From Streptomyces fulvoviolaceus (GTDB taxonomy: Bacteria; Actinomycetota; Actinomycetes; Streptomycetales; Streptomycetaceae), in NCBI RefSeq assembly GCF_000718165.1, contig NZ_JOEY01000020.1, positions 1 to 64,000 on the forward strand: a DNA stretch of 64,000 nucleotides, read 5' to 3'. The translations under genes were made by a program, and so were the position numbers. Of the stretch, positions 15,664 to 25,056 are shown piece by piece; within the stretch, counting starts at the first letter, position 1; each line of letters opens with the position of its first letter. A model generated the notes under the pieces. The model was not told where the DNA came from. It saw only the letters and a program-made list of their open reading frames with translations, and did no database searches.

Positions 15664-16482
15664 CTAGAGGATGCGGCCCACGCCGCCGAACTCGATCCAC
15701 TCGTGGGTGAGCTGACGGGGCGCCACCTCGGAGTCCGGTCGCCAGGTGGAGACCTCGACGAGGCCCGGTTCGAGGATCTCGAGGCCCTCGAACCACTCTG
15801 CGACGTCCTTCGGCTCCCGGACCCTCCCCCAGTGCCCCTGAGTCGCCTGGTCCATGAAGTTGGTGACGAAGTCGCGTACTTCGGGGTCCTCGCTGACCAG
15901 CTGACACATCACCATGAAGCTGCCGGGCACCAGCATCTCGGCGACGCGGCGGGCCACGGCGAGCGGCCCGTCGGTGTCACTGTCGGGGATGCAGTGCATG
16001 ACCGAGTTGAAGAGCACGGCGACGGGCTGACTGAAGTCGATCAGGCGCTGAGTGTCGGCGTGCGCGAGAATCGCCTCGGTCTCCCGCATGTCCGCGTGGA
16101 TGACGGCGGTGCGCTCGTCCTGCTCCAGCAGCGCCCGGCCGTGGACCAGCACCATGGGGTCGTTGTCGACATAGACCACGCGCGAGGCGGGGTCGATGCG
16201 CTGGGCGACCTGGTGGACGTTGTCCTGGGTGGGCAGGCCTGATCCGTGGTCGAGGAACTGCCGGATGCCGTGCTCCGCGGCGAGCGTCTTCACCACGCGC
16301 TGCAGGAAGCGCCGGTTGTTCACGGCGAGGCGGCGGGTGCTCGGCACGACCTTGTCGAGTTCCTCGCACGCCGCGCGGTCGGCCGCGTAGTTGTCCTTGC
16401 CGCCCAGGTAGTGGTCGTACATCCGCGCGGCCGTGGGCACGGTGGCGTCGATCGACGTGGACAGCTGCTTACCGGTACTCAT
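15664..16482 (-). CDS. SAM-dependent methyltransferase (Methyltransf_19)
   Basis: A 272-residue enzyme of the S-adenosyl methyltransferase family expanded in actinomycetes. Features in order: ATVPTAARMYDHYLGGKDNY at the N-terminus, the SAM-binding motif QFLDHGSGLPT, acidic loop VVYVDNDPMVLVHG, ADMRE, and PVAVLFNSVMHCIPD. The ATG at 16482 was chosen with GGGGGA three bases upstream; an in-frame upstream ATG adds an odd Cys/Gln extension. The substrate is unknown; some members are regulated with XRE/DUF397 genes, which also adjoin here. Single gene, ended by the shared terminator. Confidence 0.88.
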   Translation of the reverse strand: MSTGKQLSTSIDATVPTAARMYDHYLGGKDNYAADRAACEELDKVVPSTRRLAVNNRRFLQRVVKTLAAEHGIRQFLDHGSGLPTQDNVHQVAQRIDPASRVVYVDNDPMVLVHGRALLEQDERTAVIHADMRETEAILAHADTQRLIDFSQPVAVLFNSVMHCIPDSDTDGPLAVARRVAEMLVPGSFMVMCQLVSEDPEVRDFVTNFMDQATQGHWGRVREPKDVAEWFEGLEILEPGLVEVSTWRPDSEVAPRQLTHEWIEFGGVGRIL

Positions 16483-16594
16483 CTTTCCCCCAGCTTCGAG
16501 CTGCCAACTGGCCTGGCAGGACTGGGAGTACATCCTAGAGAAGCGGGCTTCACCGATGCCAGTCCGCGGGTGATCCGGTGGGGGTCTGTGTAGG

Positions 16595-16840
16595 CTGAAC
16601 GGTGCAGCTGGTTCGCCCTGTCCTCCCCCATAGCCCTAAAGGCATGGGGGGACCCCCACGGCAGGCGCGTCGTAAGAGGGAACCCGGTGGGAATCCGGGA
16701 CTGCCCCGCAGCGGTGAGCGGGAACGACCGCCGTCATACGCACTGGATCCGGCAAGCGGGTCCGGGAAGCGACGGCCAGTAGGTGCCTCGTACGACACGA
16801 GGCGTGCTCGCGAGTCCGAAGACCTGCCACTGCCCGTGTA
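16595..16840 (+). ncRNA. Cobalamin riboswitch upstream of metE
   Basis: The adenosylcobalamin aptamer core is clear: GGTGC near 16601, AAGAGGGAA, GGTGGGAATCCGGGACTG, CCCCGCAGCGGTGAGCGGGA, GCACTGG, GGCAAGCGGGTCCGGGAAG, and the B12 box GTCCGAAGACCTGCC at 16814-16828. A GCACG-ggttt-CGTGC hairpin near 16910, flanked by CGGGC/GCCCG, could be part of the expression platform. High cobalamin should shut off metE, which implies a B12-dependent MetH elsewhere in the genome. The outer ends are approximate. Confidence 0.93.
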
Positions 16841-17001
16841 CGACCCACTCGTGCGCGGAGATCTCGGTGACCTCGAGGGCGGGTCGGCGTACGCACCAGG
16901 CGGGCACGGGTTTCGTGCGTCCGCCCGGTCGGCCGTTTCCTTCGCCCCTTCACTCCGTCGCCGGGGTCGTTCGACGAGAACAGCTCGCGAAGGAGAGTTC
17001 C

Positions 17002-19326
17002 GTGACAGCCAAGTCCGCAGCCGCGGCAGCACGCGCGACCGTGTACGGCTACCCCCGCCAGGGCCCGGACCGGGAACTGAAGAAGGCGATCGAGGGCTAC
17101 TGGAAGGGCCGCGTGACCGCCGACACGCTCCACCGGACGGCCGCCGAGCTGCGCCGGTCCGCCTGGCGGCAGTTGGCCGAGGCCGGTGTCCACGAGGTGC
17201 CGACCGGTGACTTCTCGTACTACGACCACGTCCTGGACGCCACCGTCATGGTCGGCGCGATCCCCGACCGCCACCGGGCCGCCGTCAAGGCCGACGCGTT
17301 GGACGGCTACTTCGCCATGGCTCGCGGCACCCAGGAGGTGGCGCCGCTGGAGATGACCAAGTGGTTCGACACCAACTACCACTATCTGGTGCCCGAGTTG
17401 GGGCCCGACACCGTGTTCGCCGCGGACTCCGCCAAGCAGGTCGGTGAGCTGCGGGAAGCCCTGGCCCTCGGCCTGGCCGCCCGGCCCGTCCTGGTCGGCC
17501 CGGTCACGTACCTGCTGCTGGCCAAGCCCGCACCCGGAGTTCCGGACGACTTCGAGCCACTGACGCTCCTGGACCGGCTGCTGCCCGTCTACGCCGAGGT
17601 GCTCGCGGATCTCCGGGCCGCCGGCGCGGAGTGGGTACAGCTGGACGAGCCCGCCCTGGTCCAGGACCGCACCCCGGCCGAACTGAACGCCGCCGCCCGC
17701 GCCTACCGCGAGCTCGGCACGCTCACCGACCGGCCGAGGCTGCTGGTGGCCTCGTACTTCGACCGGCTCGGGGAAGCCCTGCCCGTCCTGGCCAAGGCGC
17801 CTGTCGACGGGCTGGCGCTGGACTTCACCGGTCCGGCCGCCGGCAACCTCGACGACCTCGCGGCGGTCGGCGGGCTGCCCGGGAAGCGGCTGGTCGCGGG
17901 GGTGGTCGACGGACGCAACATCTGGATCAACGACTTCGAGAGGTCCCTGTCCGTCCTGGGCACCCTGCTCGGTCTCGCCGACCGCGTGGACGTGTCCGCC
18001 TCCTGCTCCCTCCTCCACGTCCCGCTCGACGCCGCCGCCGAGCGCGACATCGAGCCGCAGATCGCCCGCTGGCTCGCCTTCGCCCGGCAGAAGACCACCG
18101 AGGTCGTCACCCTGGCGCGCGGCCTGGCCCGGGGCACCGACACCATCGCCGCCGAACTCGCCGCCAACCGTGCCGACCTGGCCTCCCGCGCCGGCTCCCC
18201 CATCACCCACGACCCGGCCGTGCGCTCCCGCAGTCACGCGGTCACCGTGGCCGACACCCGCCGCTCCCCGTCGTACACCGAACGCTCGGTCGCTCAGCGC
18301 GCCCACCTGAACCTGCCGCCGCTGCCCACCACGACGATCGGCTCCTTCCCGCAGACCGGTGAACTGCGCACAGCCCGCGCGGACTTGAGGGCCGGGCGGA
18401 TCGGCACGGCCGCCTATGAGCGGCGCATCGAGGCCGAGATCCGCGAGGTGATCGCCTTCCAGGAGAAGGCCGGGCTCGACGTCCTGGTGCACGGGGAGCC
18501 CGAACGCAACGACATGGTCCAGTACTTCGCCGAGCAGCTGACCGGCTACCTCGCCACGCGGCACGGCTGGGTCCAGTCCTACGGGACCCGTTACGTCCGC
18601 CCACCGATCCTCGCCGGGGACATCTCCCGTCCGGAGCCGATGACGGTGCGCTGGACGACGTATGCCCAGTCGCTGACCTCTCGCCCGGTCAAGGGCATGC
18701 TCACCGGACCGGTCACCATGCTCGCCTGGTCCTTCGTCCGCGACGACCAGCCCCTTTCGGAGACCGCGCGCCAGGTCGCCCTCGCCCTGCGTGACGAGGT
18801 CAACGACCTGGAGGCGGCCGGGACTTCGGTCATCCAGGTGGACGAGCCCGCGCTGCGCGAGACGCTGCCGCTGCGGGCCGCCGGCCGGGCCGCGTATCTG
18901 GCCTGGGCCACCGAGGCGTTCCGGCTCACCACCGGGGGCGCGCGGCCGGCCACGCAGATCCACACGCACATGTGCTACGCCGAGTTCGGGGACGTCGTCC
19001 AGGCCATCGACGACCTCGACGCCGACGTCATCAGCCTGGAGGCGGCCCGCTCCCATATGCAGGTGGCCCGCGAACTCGCCGAGCACGGCTATCCGCGGGA
19101 GGCGGGACCGGGGGTGTACGACATCCACTCACCGCGGGTGCCGAGCGCGGCCGAGGCAACGGCCCTGCTGCGCAAGGGACTTGAGGCCATCCCGGCCGAA
19201 CGGCTGTGGGTCAACCCCGACTGCGGTCTCAAGACCCGCGGCTGGCCCGAGGTGCGCGCGTCGCTGGAGAACCTGGTGACGGCGGCGCGTGAGGTCCGCG
19301 GTCAGCTGTCTTCCGGCGCCTTCTGA
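17002..19326 (+). CDS. metE: Cobalamin-independent methionine synthase
   Basis: A 774-residue enzyme (family 755-790) that methylates homocysteine with 5-methyltetrahydropteroyl-triglutamate. The two barrels are present: N-terminal [20 protein letters not shown] and [19 protein letters not shown]-terminal [25 protein letters not shown], and the zinc ligands His and Cys in THMCYAEF (about 656/658), Glu in [10 protein letters not shown] (about 680) and Cys in [11 protein letters not shown] (about 740). GTG start at 17002 with AAGGAG at eight bases. It stands alone under the cobalamin riboswitch and ends at a terminator shared with the urea transporter operon. Confidence 0.97.
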   Translation: MTAKSAAAAARATVYGYPRQGPDRELKKAIEGYWKGRVTADTLHRTAAELRRSAWRQLAEAGVHEVPTGDFSYYDHVLDATVMVGAIPDRHRAAVKADALDGYFAMARGTQEVAPLEMTKWFDTNYHYLVPELGPDTVFAADSAKQVGELREALALGLAARPVLVGPVTYLLLAKPAPGVPDDFEPLTLLDRLLPVYAEVLADLRAAGAEWVQLDEPALVQDRTPAELNAAARAYRELGTLTDRPRLLVASYFDRLGEALPVLAKAPVDGLALDFTGPAAGNLDDLAAVGGLPGKRLVAGVVDGRNIWINDFERSLSVLGTLLGLADRVDVSASCSLLHVPLDAAAERDIEPQIARWLAFARQKTTEVVTLARGLARGTDTIAAELAANRADLASRAGSPITHDPAVRSRSHAVTVADTRRSPSYTERSVAQRAHLNLPPLPTTTIGSFPQTGELRTARADLRAGRIGTAAYERRIEAEIREVIAFQEKAGLDVLVHGEPERNDMVQYFAEQLTGYLATRHGWVQSYGTRYVRPPILAGDISRPEPMTVRWTTYAQSLTSRPVKGMLTGPVTMLAWSFVRDDQPLSETARQVALALRDEVNDLEAAGTSVIQVDEPALRETLPLRAAGRAAYLAWATEAFRLTTGGARPATQIHTHMCYAEFGDVVQAIDDLDADVISLEAARSHMQVARELAEHGYPREAGPGVYDIHSPRVPSAAEATALLRKGLEAIPAERLWVNPDCGLKTRGWPEVRASLENLVTAAREVRGQLSSGAF

Positions 19327-19331
19327 GGCAG

Positions 19332-19359
19332 GGGCGGCCGGTGCGGGCACCGGCCGCCC
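19332..19359. terminator. Terminator between metE and urtE
   Basis: GGGCGGCCGGTGC and GCACCGGCCGCCC are perfect 13-base arms two bases apart, between convergent genes. Works as a stem in both directions; no T run, as is usual in Streptomyces. Confidence 0.8.
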
Positions 19360-19365
19360 TTCGCC

Positions 19366-20058
19366 TTACACGCTGAGCGCCGCCCGCACCGTCTGCTCGG
19401 CGCCCGTTCCGCCCTCGCCCGAGGACGTCACCCGGCCCGCTTCCAGGACGTAGTAGTGCTGGGCGGCCCGCATGGCGAAGCCGACGTGCTGCTCGACGAG
19501 AAGGACGGACAGCCCGCCGCGCCCGGCGAGGGTGAGGATCGTCTCCTCGATCTCGGCGACGACGGACGGCTGGATGCCCTCCGTCGGCTCGTCGAGCAGG
19601 AGCAGCCGCGGCCGGGTGACCAGGGCGCGGGCGATGGCGAGTTGCTGGCGCTGGCCGCCGGACAGGAGGCCGGCGCGGCGACCGGACAGCTCGCTCAGGA
19701 CCGGGAACAGGTCCAGGGCCTCGGCGACCGCCTCCTTGCCGTCGGGGCGGCCGTCGGCGACGAGCTGGAGGTTCTCGGCGGTGGTGAGGTGCGGGAAGGA
19801 CTGCTGGCCCTGGGGGACGTAGGCCATGCCCCTGGCGACGCGCTGGTGAGGGGCGAGGCGTGTGATGTCCTCGCCGTCCAGCCGGACAGTACCGCCGGTG
19901 GGCTTGATCAGGCCCATGGCGGCCCGCAACAGGGTGCTCTTGCCGGCGCCGTTGTGGCCAAGGACGGCGGCGACGCCGTCCTTCGGGACGGAGACGGTCA
20001 CACCGTGCAGCACGGTCGTGCGGTCGTAGCCGGCCTGGACGGAGCTGATCTCCAGCAT
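19366..20058 (-). CDS. urtE: Urea ABC transporter ATPase UrtE
   Basis: A 230-residue LivF-type ATPase: Walker A GHNGAGKST, LSGGQRQQLAIARAL signature, Walker B LLLLDEPTEGIQPSVV and the H-loop LVEQHVGF. PQGQQSFPHLT and TEGIQPS are typical of UrtE rather than LivF. It works with UrtD to power UrtBC. Start ATG 20058 lies five bases after the urtD stop. Last gene of urtABCDE. No urease or amidase genes are in this window, so the substrate (urea or a short-chain amide) rests on the family. Confidence 0.93.
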   Translation of the reverse strand: MLEISSVQAGYDRTTVLHGVTVSVPKDGVAAVLGHNGAGKSTLLRAAMGLIKPTGGTVRLDGEDITRLAPHQRVARGMAYVPQGQQSFPHLTTAENLQLVADGRPDGKEAVAEALDLFPVLSELSGRRAGLLSGGQRQQLAIARALVTRPRLLLLDEPTEGIQPSVVAEIEETILTLAGRGGLSVLLVEQHVGFAMRAAQHYYVLEAGRVTSSGEGGTGAEQTVRAALSV

Positions 20059-20063
20059 GGGCG

Positions 20064-20837
20064 TCACGCCTCCTCGGGAACGGGTACGGCCGCGGGCTCG
20101 GGTTCGGAGGCGCGTCCGAGGTAGACCTCCTGGACCTTGGCGTCGGCCTGGACCTCGGCGACCGTGCCCTCGCTGAGCATCTTGCCGGCGTGCAGGACGC
20201 TGACGCTGCGGGCGAAGGAGCGCATGAAGTCCATGTCGTGCTCGATGACGACGACGGTGTGGTCCTCGCTGACCCGTTGCAGCAGTGCGCCGGTGGCCTC
20301 GCGCTCGTCGTGGCTCATGCCGGCGACCGGCTCGTCGAGCAGCAGCAGCTTCACGTCCTGGACGAGCAGCATGCCGATCTCCAGCCACTGCTTCTGGCCG
20401 TGGGCCAGCACGCCCGCCGGGCGGTCGCGCAGGTCGGTCAGGCCGGTGGTCTCCAGCGCCTTCGTCACCGACTCCGGTACGCCCTTGCGGCGCCGCAGCA
20501 GTGTCAGCGGGCCGCGTCCGGAGCCCGCCGCGATGTCGAGGTTCTGCAGGACCGTCAGTTCCTCGAAGACGGTGGCCGTCTGGAAGGTGCGGCCGATGCC
20601 CAGGCGGGCGATCTTGTGCACGGGCTTGCCAAGGAGTTCCTCGCCGCCGAAGGTCACTGATCCGGTGGCCTTCACCAGGCCGGTCACCGCGTCGACCAGG
20701 GTGGTCTTGCCGGCGCCGTTCGGGCCTATGAGGAAGCGCAGGTCACCGGGCCGGATGTCCAGGTCGACGCCGTCGACCGCCTTGAAGCCGTCGAACGTCA
20801 CCCGCAGGTCGCGGACGGTCAGTCCCTCGCCGCTCAT
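20064..20837 (-). CDS. urtD: Urea ABC transporter ATPase UrtD
   Basis: A 257-residue LivG-type ATPase with MSGEGLTVRDLRVTFDGFKA, Walker A GPNGAGKTT, the UrtD-specific signature LAHGQKQWLEIGMLL (instead of LSxGQ), Walker B LLLLDEPVAGMS and the H-loop VVVIEHDMDF. Acidic Pro-rich tail. GGGAGAG upstream; its ATG overlaps the urtC stop (ATGA). The HGQKQWLEIGM signature is the strongest single marker that this operon is Urt rather than Liv. Confidence 0.95.
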   Translation of the reverse strand: MSGEGLTVRDLRVTFDGFKAVDGVDLDIRPGDLRFLIGPNGAGKTTLVDAVTGLVKATGSVTFGGEELLGKPVHKIARLGIGRTFQTATVFEELTVLQNLDIAAGSGRGPLTLLRRRKGVPESVTKALETTGLTDLRDRPAGVLAHGQKQWLEIGMLLVQDVKLLLLDEPVAGMSHDEREATGALLQRVSEDHTVVVIEHDMDFMRSFARSVSVLHAGKMLSEGTVAEVQADAKVQEVYLGRASEPEPAAVPVPEEA

Positions 20838-21940
20838 GCTGTCTCTCCCGTCGGGATCGGGGTCGTACGGGTACGACGCTTGCGCAGGACGACGCCGAGG
20901 GAGGCGAGGCCGCCGGGCAGGAAGCCGACCGCCACGACGAACAGCAGGCCCTGGAGGTACGTCCATGCCGCGGGGAAGGCGTCGGAGAGCGTGCTCTGCG
21001 CCCAGGCCACGGCTATCGCACCCAGCACCGCGCCGACCAGCGAGGCCCGGCCGCCGACCGCCGCGCCGATGACGAAGCCGATGGACGGCACGATCCCGAT
21101 CAGGGCCGGCGAGATGATCCCTACGGCGGGCACGAAGAGGGCGCCGGCCAGTCCCGCCATCCCTGCGGCGACGACGTAGGCGACGAGTTTGACGTTGGCC
21201 GGGTTGTAGCCGAGGAAGCGGACCCGCTCCTCCGAGTCCCGTACGGCGATGAGGAGTTCGCCGTAGCGGCTGACGAACAGCTGGCGGGCGATGGCCATCA
21301 GCACCAGCAGCACGGCGGCGATGATGAAGTACACCATCCGCTGGTTGACGGGGTCGTTGAGGTCGTAGCCGAAGAAGCCCTGGATGTCGGTGAGGCCGTT
21401 CGTGCCGCCGGTCGTCGCCTGCTGGCCGATCAGCCAGATGGACAGGGCGGCCGCCAGGGCCTGGCTCAGGATCGCGAAGTAGGCACCCTTGACCCGGCGT
21501 TGGAAGACGAAGAAGCCGAGCACCGCGGCGACGGCCATGGGCAGCAGCACGGTCATGGCGAGCGCGAAGGCCGGGTTGGCGAAGGGCTTCCACCACCAGG
21601 GCAGGGCGTCGCCGGTGCCGTAGAGCTGCATGAAGTCGGGCAGGGTCTCGCCGGTCGCGGCCGCGTCGGCGAGCTTGAGGTGCATGGCCATGGCGTAGCC
21701 GCCGAGGCCGAAGAAGACGCCCTGGCCCAGCACCATGAGCCCGCCCCGGCCCCAGGCGAGGCTGACGCCGACGGCGACGATCGCGTAGCACAGGTACTTC
21801 GCGAGGAGGGAGAGGCGGAAGTCGGAGAGGGCGAGCGGGGCGACGCCGAGGAGGAGGACGGCGCCGAGGACGAACCCGCCGGGCACACGGAAGCGTTCCA
21901 GCAGGGGCACAGAGGTCACCGAGGGGGTCGTTGTCGTCAT
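20834..21940 (-). CDS. urtC: Urea ABC transporter permease UrtC
   Basis: A 368-residue LivM-type permease with about ten membrane helices. UrtC hallmarks: AWGRGGLMVLGQGVFFGLGG, YAMAMHLKLAD, the coupling helix ELLIAVRDSEERVRFLGYNP, and AVGGRASLVGAVLGA. Both ends overlap neighbours by four bases (ATGA with urtB before and urtD after), so translation of urtBCD is coupled. Forms the membrane channel with UrtB. Confidence 0.94.
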   Translation of the reverse strand: MTTTTPSVTSVPLLERFRVPGGFVLGAVLLLGVAPLALSDFRLSLLAKYLCYAIVAVGVSLAWGRGGLMVLGQGVFFGLGGYAMAMHLKLADAAATGETLPDFMQLYGTGDALPWWWKPFANPAFALAMTVLLPMAVAAVLGFFVFQRRVKGAYFAILSQALAAALSIWLIGQQATTGGTNGLTDIQGFFGYDLNDPVNQRMVYFIIAAVLLVLMAIARQLFVSRYGELLIAVRDSEERVRFLGYNPANVKLVAYVVAAGMAGLAGALFVPAVGIISPALIGIVPSIGFVIGAAVGGRASLVGAVLGAIAVAWAQSTLSDAFPAAWTYLQGLLFVVAVGFLPGGLASLGVVLRKRRTRTTPIPTGETA

Positions 21941-22824
21941 GCCAGGCTCCGGGTGCGCAGTGTGTACAGGCCCTGGGGTCGCCACTGGAGGAAGGCGACG
22001 ATCGCCACGAGCACCATGACCTTCGCGACGCTGACCGTCGTCGAGTACTCGAGGACCGACTGGAGCACGCCGAGCGCGAAGGCGGTGATGACGCTGCCCT
22101 TGAGCTGGCCGATGCCGCCCACGACGACGACCAGGAAGGCGTCGACGATGTAGTTGGTGCCCATTGTCGGGCCGATCGGGCCGACCAGGGTGAGCGCGAC
22201 GCCGGCGACGCCCGCGAGGCCCGAGCCGATGAAGAAGGTCATGCGGTCGACCTGGCCGGTGGCGATGCCGGACACCTCGGCGAGGTCGCGGTTCTGCACG
22301 ACCGCGCGGATGCGCCGGCCGAGCGGGGTGAGCTTCAGGATCAGCGTCAACGCGAGGACGCACAGCAGCGCGAGGCCGAGGATGAACAGCCGGCTGTTGG
22401 CGAAGGTGATGCCGCCGCCCAGGGAGATGTTGCCCGTGAGCAGATCGGGCGCGCTGGTCTGCACGTTGGGGGCGCCGAAGATGTCACGGGCCAGCTGCTG
22501 GAGCATCAGGGAGACGCCCCAGGTGACCAGCAGGGTGTCCAGTGGCCGGGTGTAGAGGCGCCGGATCAGCAGCCATTCGAGCAGCACGCCCATCGCTCCG
22601 GCCACGAGGAACGCCAGGGGCAGGGCGACGAGCAGCGAGACGCCGGCACTGCTGATGGACTTCTGCAGGACGTACGTCGTGTAGGCGCCGGCCATGATGA
22701 ACTCGCCGTGCGCCATGTTGATCACGCCCATCTGGCCGAAGGTCAGGGTCAGGCCGAGCGCGATGAGCAGGAGGACGGCACCGATACTGATGCCGGTGAA
22801 GGACTGGTTGAGGATGACCGTCAT
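21937..22824 (-). CDS. urtB: Urea ABC transporter permease UrtB
   Basis: A 295-residue LivH-type permease: SIGAVLLLIALGLTLTFGQM, GVINMAHGEFIMAGAYTTYV and the coupling loop PLGRRIRAVVQNRDLAEVSG are diagnostic of UrtB. About eight membrane helices. Separated from urtA by an 86-base gap that contains a strong hairpin (22864-22897), the only sizeable gap in the operon. Overlaps urtC by four bases. Confidence 0.95.
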   Translation of the reverse strand: MTVILNQSFTGISIGAVLLLIALGLTLTFGQMGVINMAHGEFIMAGAYTTYVLQKSISSAGVSLLVALPLAFLVAGAMGVLLEWLLIRRLYTRPLDTLLVTWGVSLMLQQLARDIFGAPNVQTSAPDLLTGNISLGGGITFANSRLFILGLALLCVLALTLILKLTPLGRRIRAVVQNRDLAEVSGIATGQVDRMTFFIGSGLAGVAGVALTLVGPIGPTMGTNYIVDAFLVVVVGGIGQLKGSVITAFALGVLQSVLEYSTTVSVAKVMVLVAIVAFLQWRPQGLYTLRTRSLA

Positions 22825-22863
22825 GGAGCGGCTCCGGGTCGGGGACGGGAGTGCGGGCGCGGG

Positions 22864-22897
22864 GCCGGACCCGGCCTGCGAGGAGGCCGGGTCCGGC
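22864..22897 (-). terminator. Intercistronic hairpin between urtA and urtB
   Basis: GCCGGACCCGGCCT-gcgagg-AGGCCGGGTCCGGC, a perfect 14-base stem. Located after the binding-protein gene inside an otherwise overlapping operon, it would act as a partial terminator or a 3'-end stabiliser giving more UrtA than permease/ATPase. Confidence 0.75.
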
Positions 22898-22910
22898 TAC
22901 GAAAAGGGGG

Positions 22911-24164
22911 TCAGGACAGGCCGGACGCCCAGGAGTAACCCTTGAGGTACGGGTCCGGCTTGATCGGGCCGCCCGAGTTCCAGACCTCCTCGATGAGGCC
23001 GTCCGCCGCGACCTTGCCGATCCGGGCGGTCTTGTAGACGTGCTGGCTCGCGCCGTCGACGGTGACCTTGCCCTCGGGGGCCTCGAAGGTGATGCCGTCG
23101 GATGCCGTCTTGACCTTGGCGACGTCGAAGGACCCCGCCTTCTCGACCATCTCCTTCCAGAGGTAGACGGAGATGTACGCGGCCTCCATCGGGTCGCTGG
23201 TCGGCTTGCCCTTGCCGTACGCGGCCTGGTACGCCTTCACGAACTTGGTGTTCGCCGCACCCGGCGTGGTCTCGTAGTAGTTCCAGGCGGTCAACTGGCC
23301 TTCCAGGTACTGGGTACCGATGCTCTTGACCTCCTCCTCGGCGATGGAGACCGACAGCACCGGCATGCTCTTCGCGGTCAGCCCCGAGGACTTGTACTCC
23401 TTGAAGAAGGCCACGTTGCTGTCGCCGTTGAGGGTGTTGAACACGGCGTCCGCGCCGGAGTCCTTGACCTTGTTGACGATGGTGCCGAACTCCGTGGAGC
23501 CCAGCGGCGCGTAGTCCTCGCCGACCACGGTCATGCCCTTGGCCTTCGCGTACGCCTTGATGATCTTGTTGGCGGTGCGCGGGAAGACGTAGTCGCTGCC
23601 GACCAGGTAGAGCTTGGTCAGGCCCTGCTTCTTGAGGTAGTCGAGGGCCGGGACGATCTGCTGGTTGGTGGTCGCGCCGATGTAGAAGATGTACGGCGAC
23701 TCCTCCAGGCCCTCGTACTGCACGGGGTAGAAGAGCAGCGACTTGTAACGCTCGAAGACCGGCTTGACGGCCTTGCGGCTGGCCGAGGTCCAGCAGCCGA
23801 AGGTGGCCACCACCTTGTCGTCCGTGATCAGGGCCTCCGCCTTCTCGGCGAAGGTCGGCCAGTCGGAGGCGCCGTCCTGGCTGATGGGCTTCAGCTTCTT
23901 GCCCAGCACACCGCCGGCGGCGTTGATCTCCTTGATGGCCAGCAGCAGCGAGTTGTGGACCGTGACCTCACTGATCGCCATCGTGCCCGACAGCGAGTTG
24001 AGCAGACCGACCTTGACGGTGCTGCCGGAGGTGTCCGCCTTGGCGGCGGAGTCCGACGACGTGTCACTGCCGGTCTTGGCGCCGCAGGCGCTGAGGGCCG
24101 CGGACGCGCCGACGGCCGACATACCGGCCAGCAGACCACGCCTGCTGATGCTGAGCCCGGACAT
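22911..24164 (-). CDS. urtA: Urea-binding lipoprotein UrtA
   Basis: A 417-residue substrate-binding protein. The signal is a Tat-type lipoprotein peptide: SRRGLLAG twin arginines, hydrophobic core and lipobox LSAC with Cys about residue 27. The mature domain is a type I periplasmic fold: [71 protein letters not shown] and [13 protein letters not shown] are typical of UrtA/FmdD proteins. GGAGG precedes the ATG by six bases. Probable GlnR sites about 170-210 bases upstream point to nitrogen control. Confidence 0.95.
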   Translation of the reverse strand: MSGLSISRRGLLAGMSAVGASAALSACGAKTGSDTSSDSAAKADTSGSTVKVGLLNSLSGTMAISEVTVHNSLLLAIKEINAAGGVLGKKLKPISQDGASDWPTFAEKAEALITDDKVVATFGCWTSASRKAVKPVFERYKSLLFYPVQYEGLEESPYIFYIGATTNQQIVPALDYLKKQGLTKLYLVGSDYVFPRTANKIIKAYAKAKGMTVVGEDYAPLGSTEFGTIVNKVKDSGADAVFNTLNGDSNVAFFKEYKSSGLTAKSMPVLSVSIAEEEVKSIGTQYLEGQLTAWNYYETTPGAANTKFVKAYQAAYGKGKPTSDPMEAAYISVYLWKEMVEKAGSFDVAKVKTASDGITFEAPEGKVTVDGASQHVYKTARIGKVAADGLIEEVWNSGGPIKPDPYLKGYSWASGLS

Positions 24165-24335
24165 ACAAGACCTCCATACCCCGAAGGGAGTTGCGAAGAG
24201 AGCGGAATGACTCTGGGGAGGGAATGGGTGGAACACGCTTCAGAAACGGCGGCGTTGACGCACGGATCCCCCAGCCGTATCGGGGTGCCGGTCCGGGCTG
24301 GTCGCTGAAGTGCGTCCACAGCCTGCGAGGAAACT

Positions 24336-24373
24336 GTTTCCACCGCGTTTCGGCGCAATTGAAGAACAGTTTC
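24336..24373 (-). promoter_or_regulatory. Probable GlnR binding sites for urtA
   Basis: Read on the minus strand, GAAAC occurs at 24373-24369, 24351-24347 and 24340-24336. The last two are exactly 11 bases apart (GAAAC-n6-GAAAC) and the first is 22 away, matching the 5-n6-5 helical spacing of the Streptomyces GlnR box (GTnAC-n6-GAAAC). Confidence 0.65.
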
Positions 24374-24493
24374 CAGTGGAAGTAAAAACGTGGGCCAAAA
24401 AGACAGAACCGTTGCCGGGGATGCGCACTTGACGACATCTCAGCAACGGCAATTAATACTTCCTGCGGAAAGGATCTGTTTTGCCTGTTCCTC

Positions 24494-24524
24494 TTGTCAA
24501 GGCCGAGATGATCGAAGGTAGGCT
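24494..24524 (+). promoter_or_regulatory. Candidate promoter of MarR gene
   Basis: TTGTCA (24494-24499) and TAGGCT (24519-24524) with a 19-base spacer, about 50 bases before the ATG at 24572. Confidence 0.45.
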
Positions 24525-24571
24525 CGTGGCAACCCCGCACGGGGAACCAGGGCTTCGAGCGGAGGAGTGCG

Positions 24572-25051
24572 ATGGCGAGGCGGCCCCAGGAACTGCTCCA
24601 CCTGCTGACCAGGGCCGAGCGCCTGTCCGTACGCCGAGTGCAGTCCGTACTGGACGAATTCGACTGCTCGGTGGAGGCGTGGCGGGTCCTCGACCTGCTC
24701 TCGGACGGGCAGGGCCACAACATGACGGCCCTCGCCGACCACGCCTTCCTGCCGGCACCGAGCCTGACCAAGCTGATCGACCACCTCGTCGACCAGAACC
24801 TCGTCTACCGCCGCGTCGACCCCGCCGACCGACGCCGCGTCCTGGCCCACCTCACGCCGCGCGGCGTGCAGCGCTGGCAGCAGCTGGTGCGTGAAGTACG
24901 GGCCGACTGGGCGGAGTTGGAGCCGCTACTCGGCGACCTCGGCGAGGAGGAGGGCGCACGGCTGGAGACCCTGCTCGACCGGCTGGCGGCAACTCTCGAA
25001 GAGGGCCGGAGCAGGGTCACGACAACGCGCGCGGTCGGGCGCGCACGGTAG
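24572..25051 (+). CDS. MarR family transcriptional regulator
   Basis: A 159-residue winged-helix regulator: dimerisation helix LLHLLTRAERLSVRRVQSVL, helix-turn-helix NMTALADHAFLPAPSLTKLI, wing VYRRVDPADRRRVLAHLTPRG, and C-terminal dimer helices. GGAGGAG seven bases upstream of the ATG. It diverges from urtA over 407 bases, so it may regulate itself, the urt operon or neither; the GAAAC sites near urtA do not resemble a MarR palindrome. Ends five bases before the convergent sigma-factor gene. Confidence 0.9.
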   Translation: MARRPQELLHLLTRAERLSVRRVQSVLDEFDCSVEAWRVLDLLSDGQGHNMTALADHAFLPAPSLTKLIDHLVDQNLVYRRVDPADRRRVLAHLTPRGVQRWQQLVREVRADWAELEPLLGDLGEEEGARLETLLDRLAATLEEGRSRVTTTRAVGRAR

Positions 25052-25056
25052 CGGGA

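Larger units (their letters stand above)
24165..24571. promoter_or_regulatory. urtA / marR divergent control region
   Basis: No gene. This AT-richer spacer holds three GAAAC boxes on the urtA strand (24336-24373), a ten-base inverted repeat GGAAACTGTT / AACAGTTTCC (24329-24338 and 24365-24374), and a rightward promoter candidate for the MarR gene at 24494-24524. The drop in G+C fits a real regulatory region. Confidence 0.7.

Noticed and set aside
16636..19128. Long open frame antisense to metE and its leader
   Set aside because: It mirrors the metE codons (G+C-rich third positions keep the opposite frame open), crosses the riboswitch, and its translation is low-complexity Gly/Arg/Val without motifs.
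19366..24164. Branched-chain amino acid (Liv) transporter
   Set aside because: UrtD-specific HGQKQWLEIGM signature and UrtA/UrtB-type sequences favour the urea/short-amide family.
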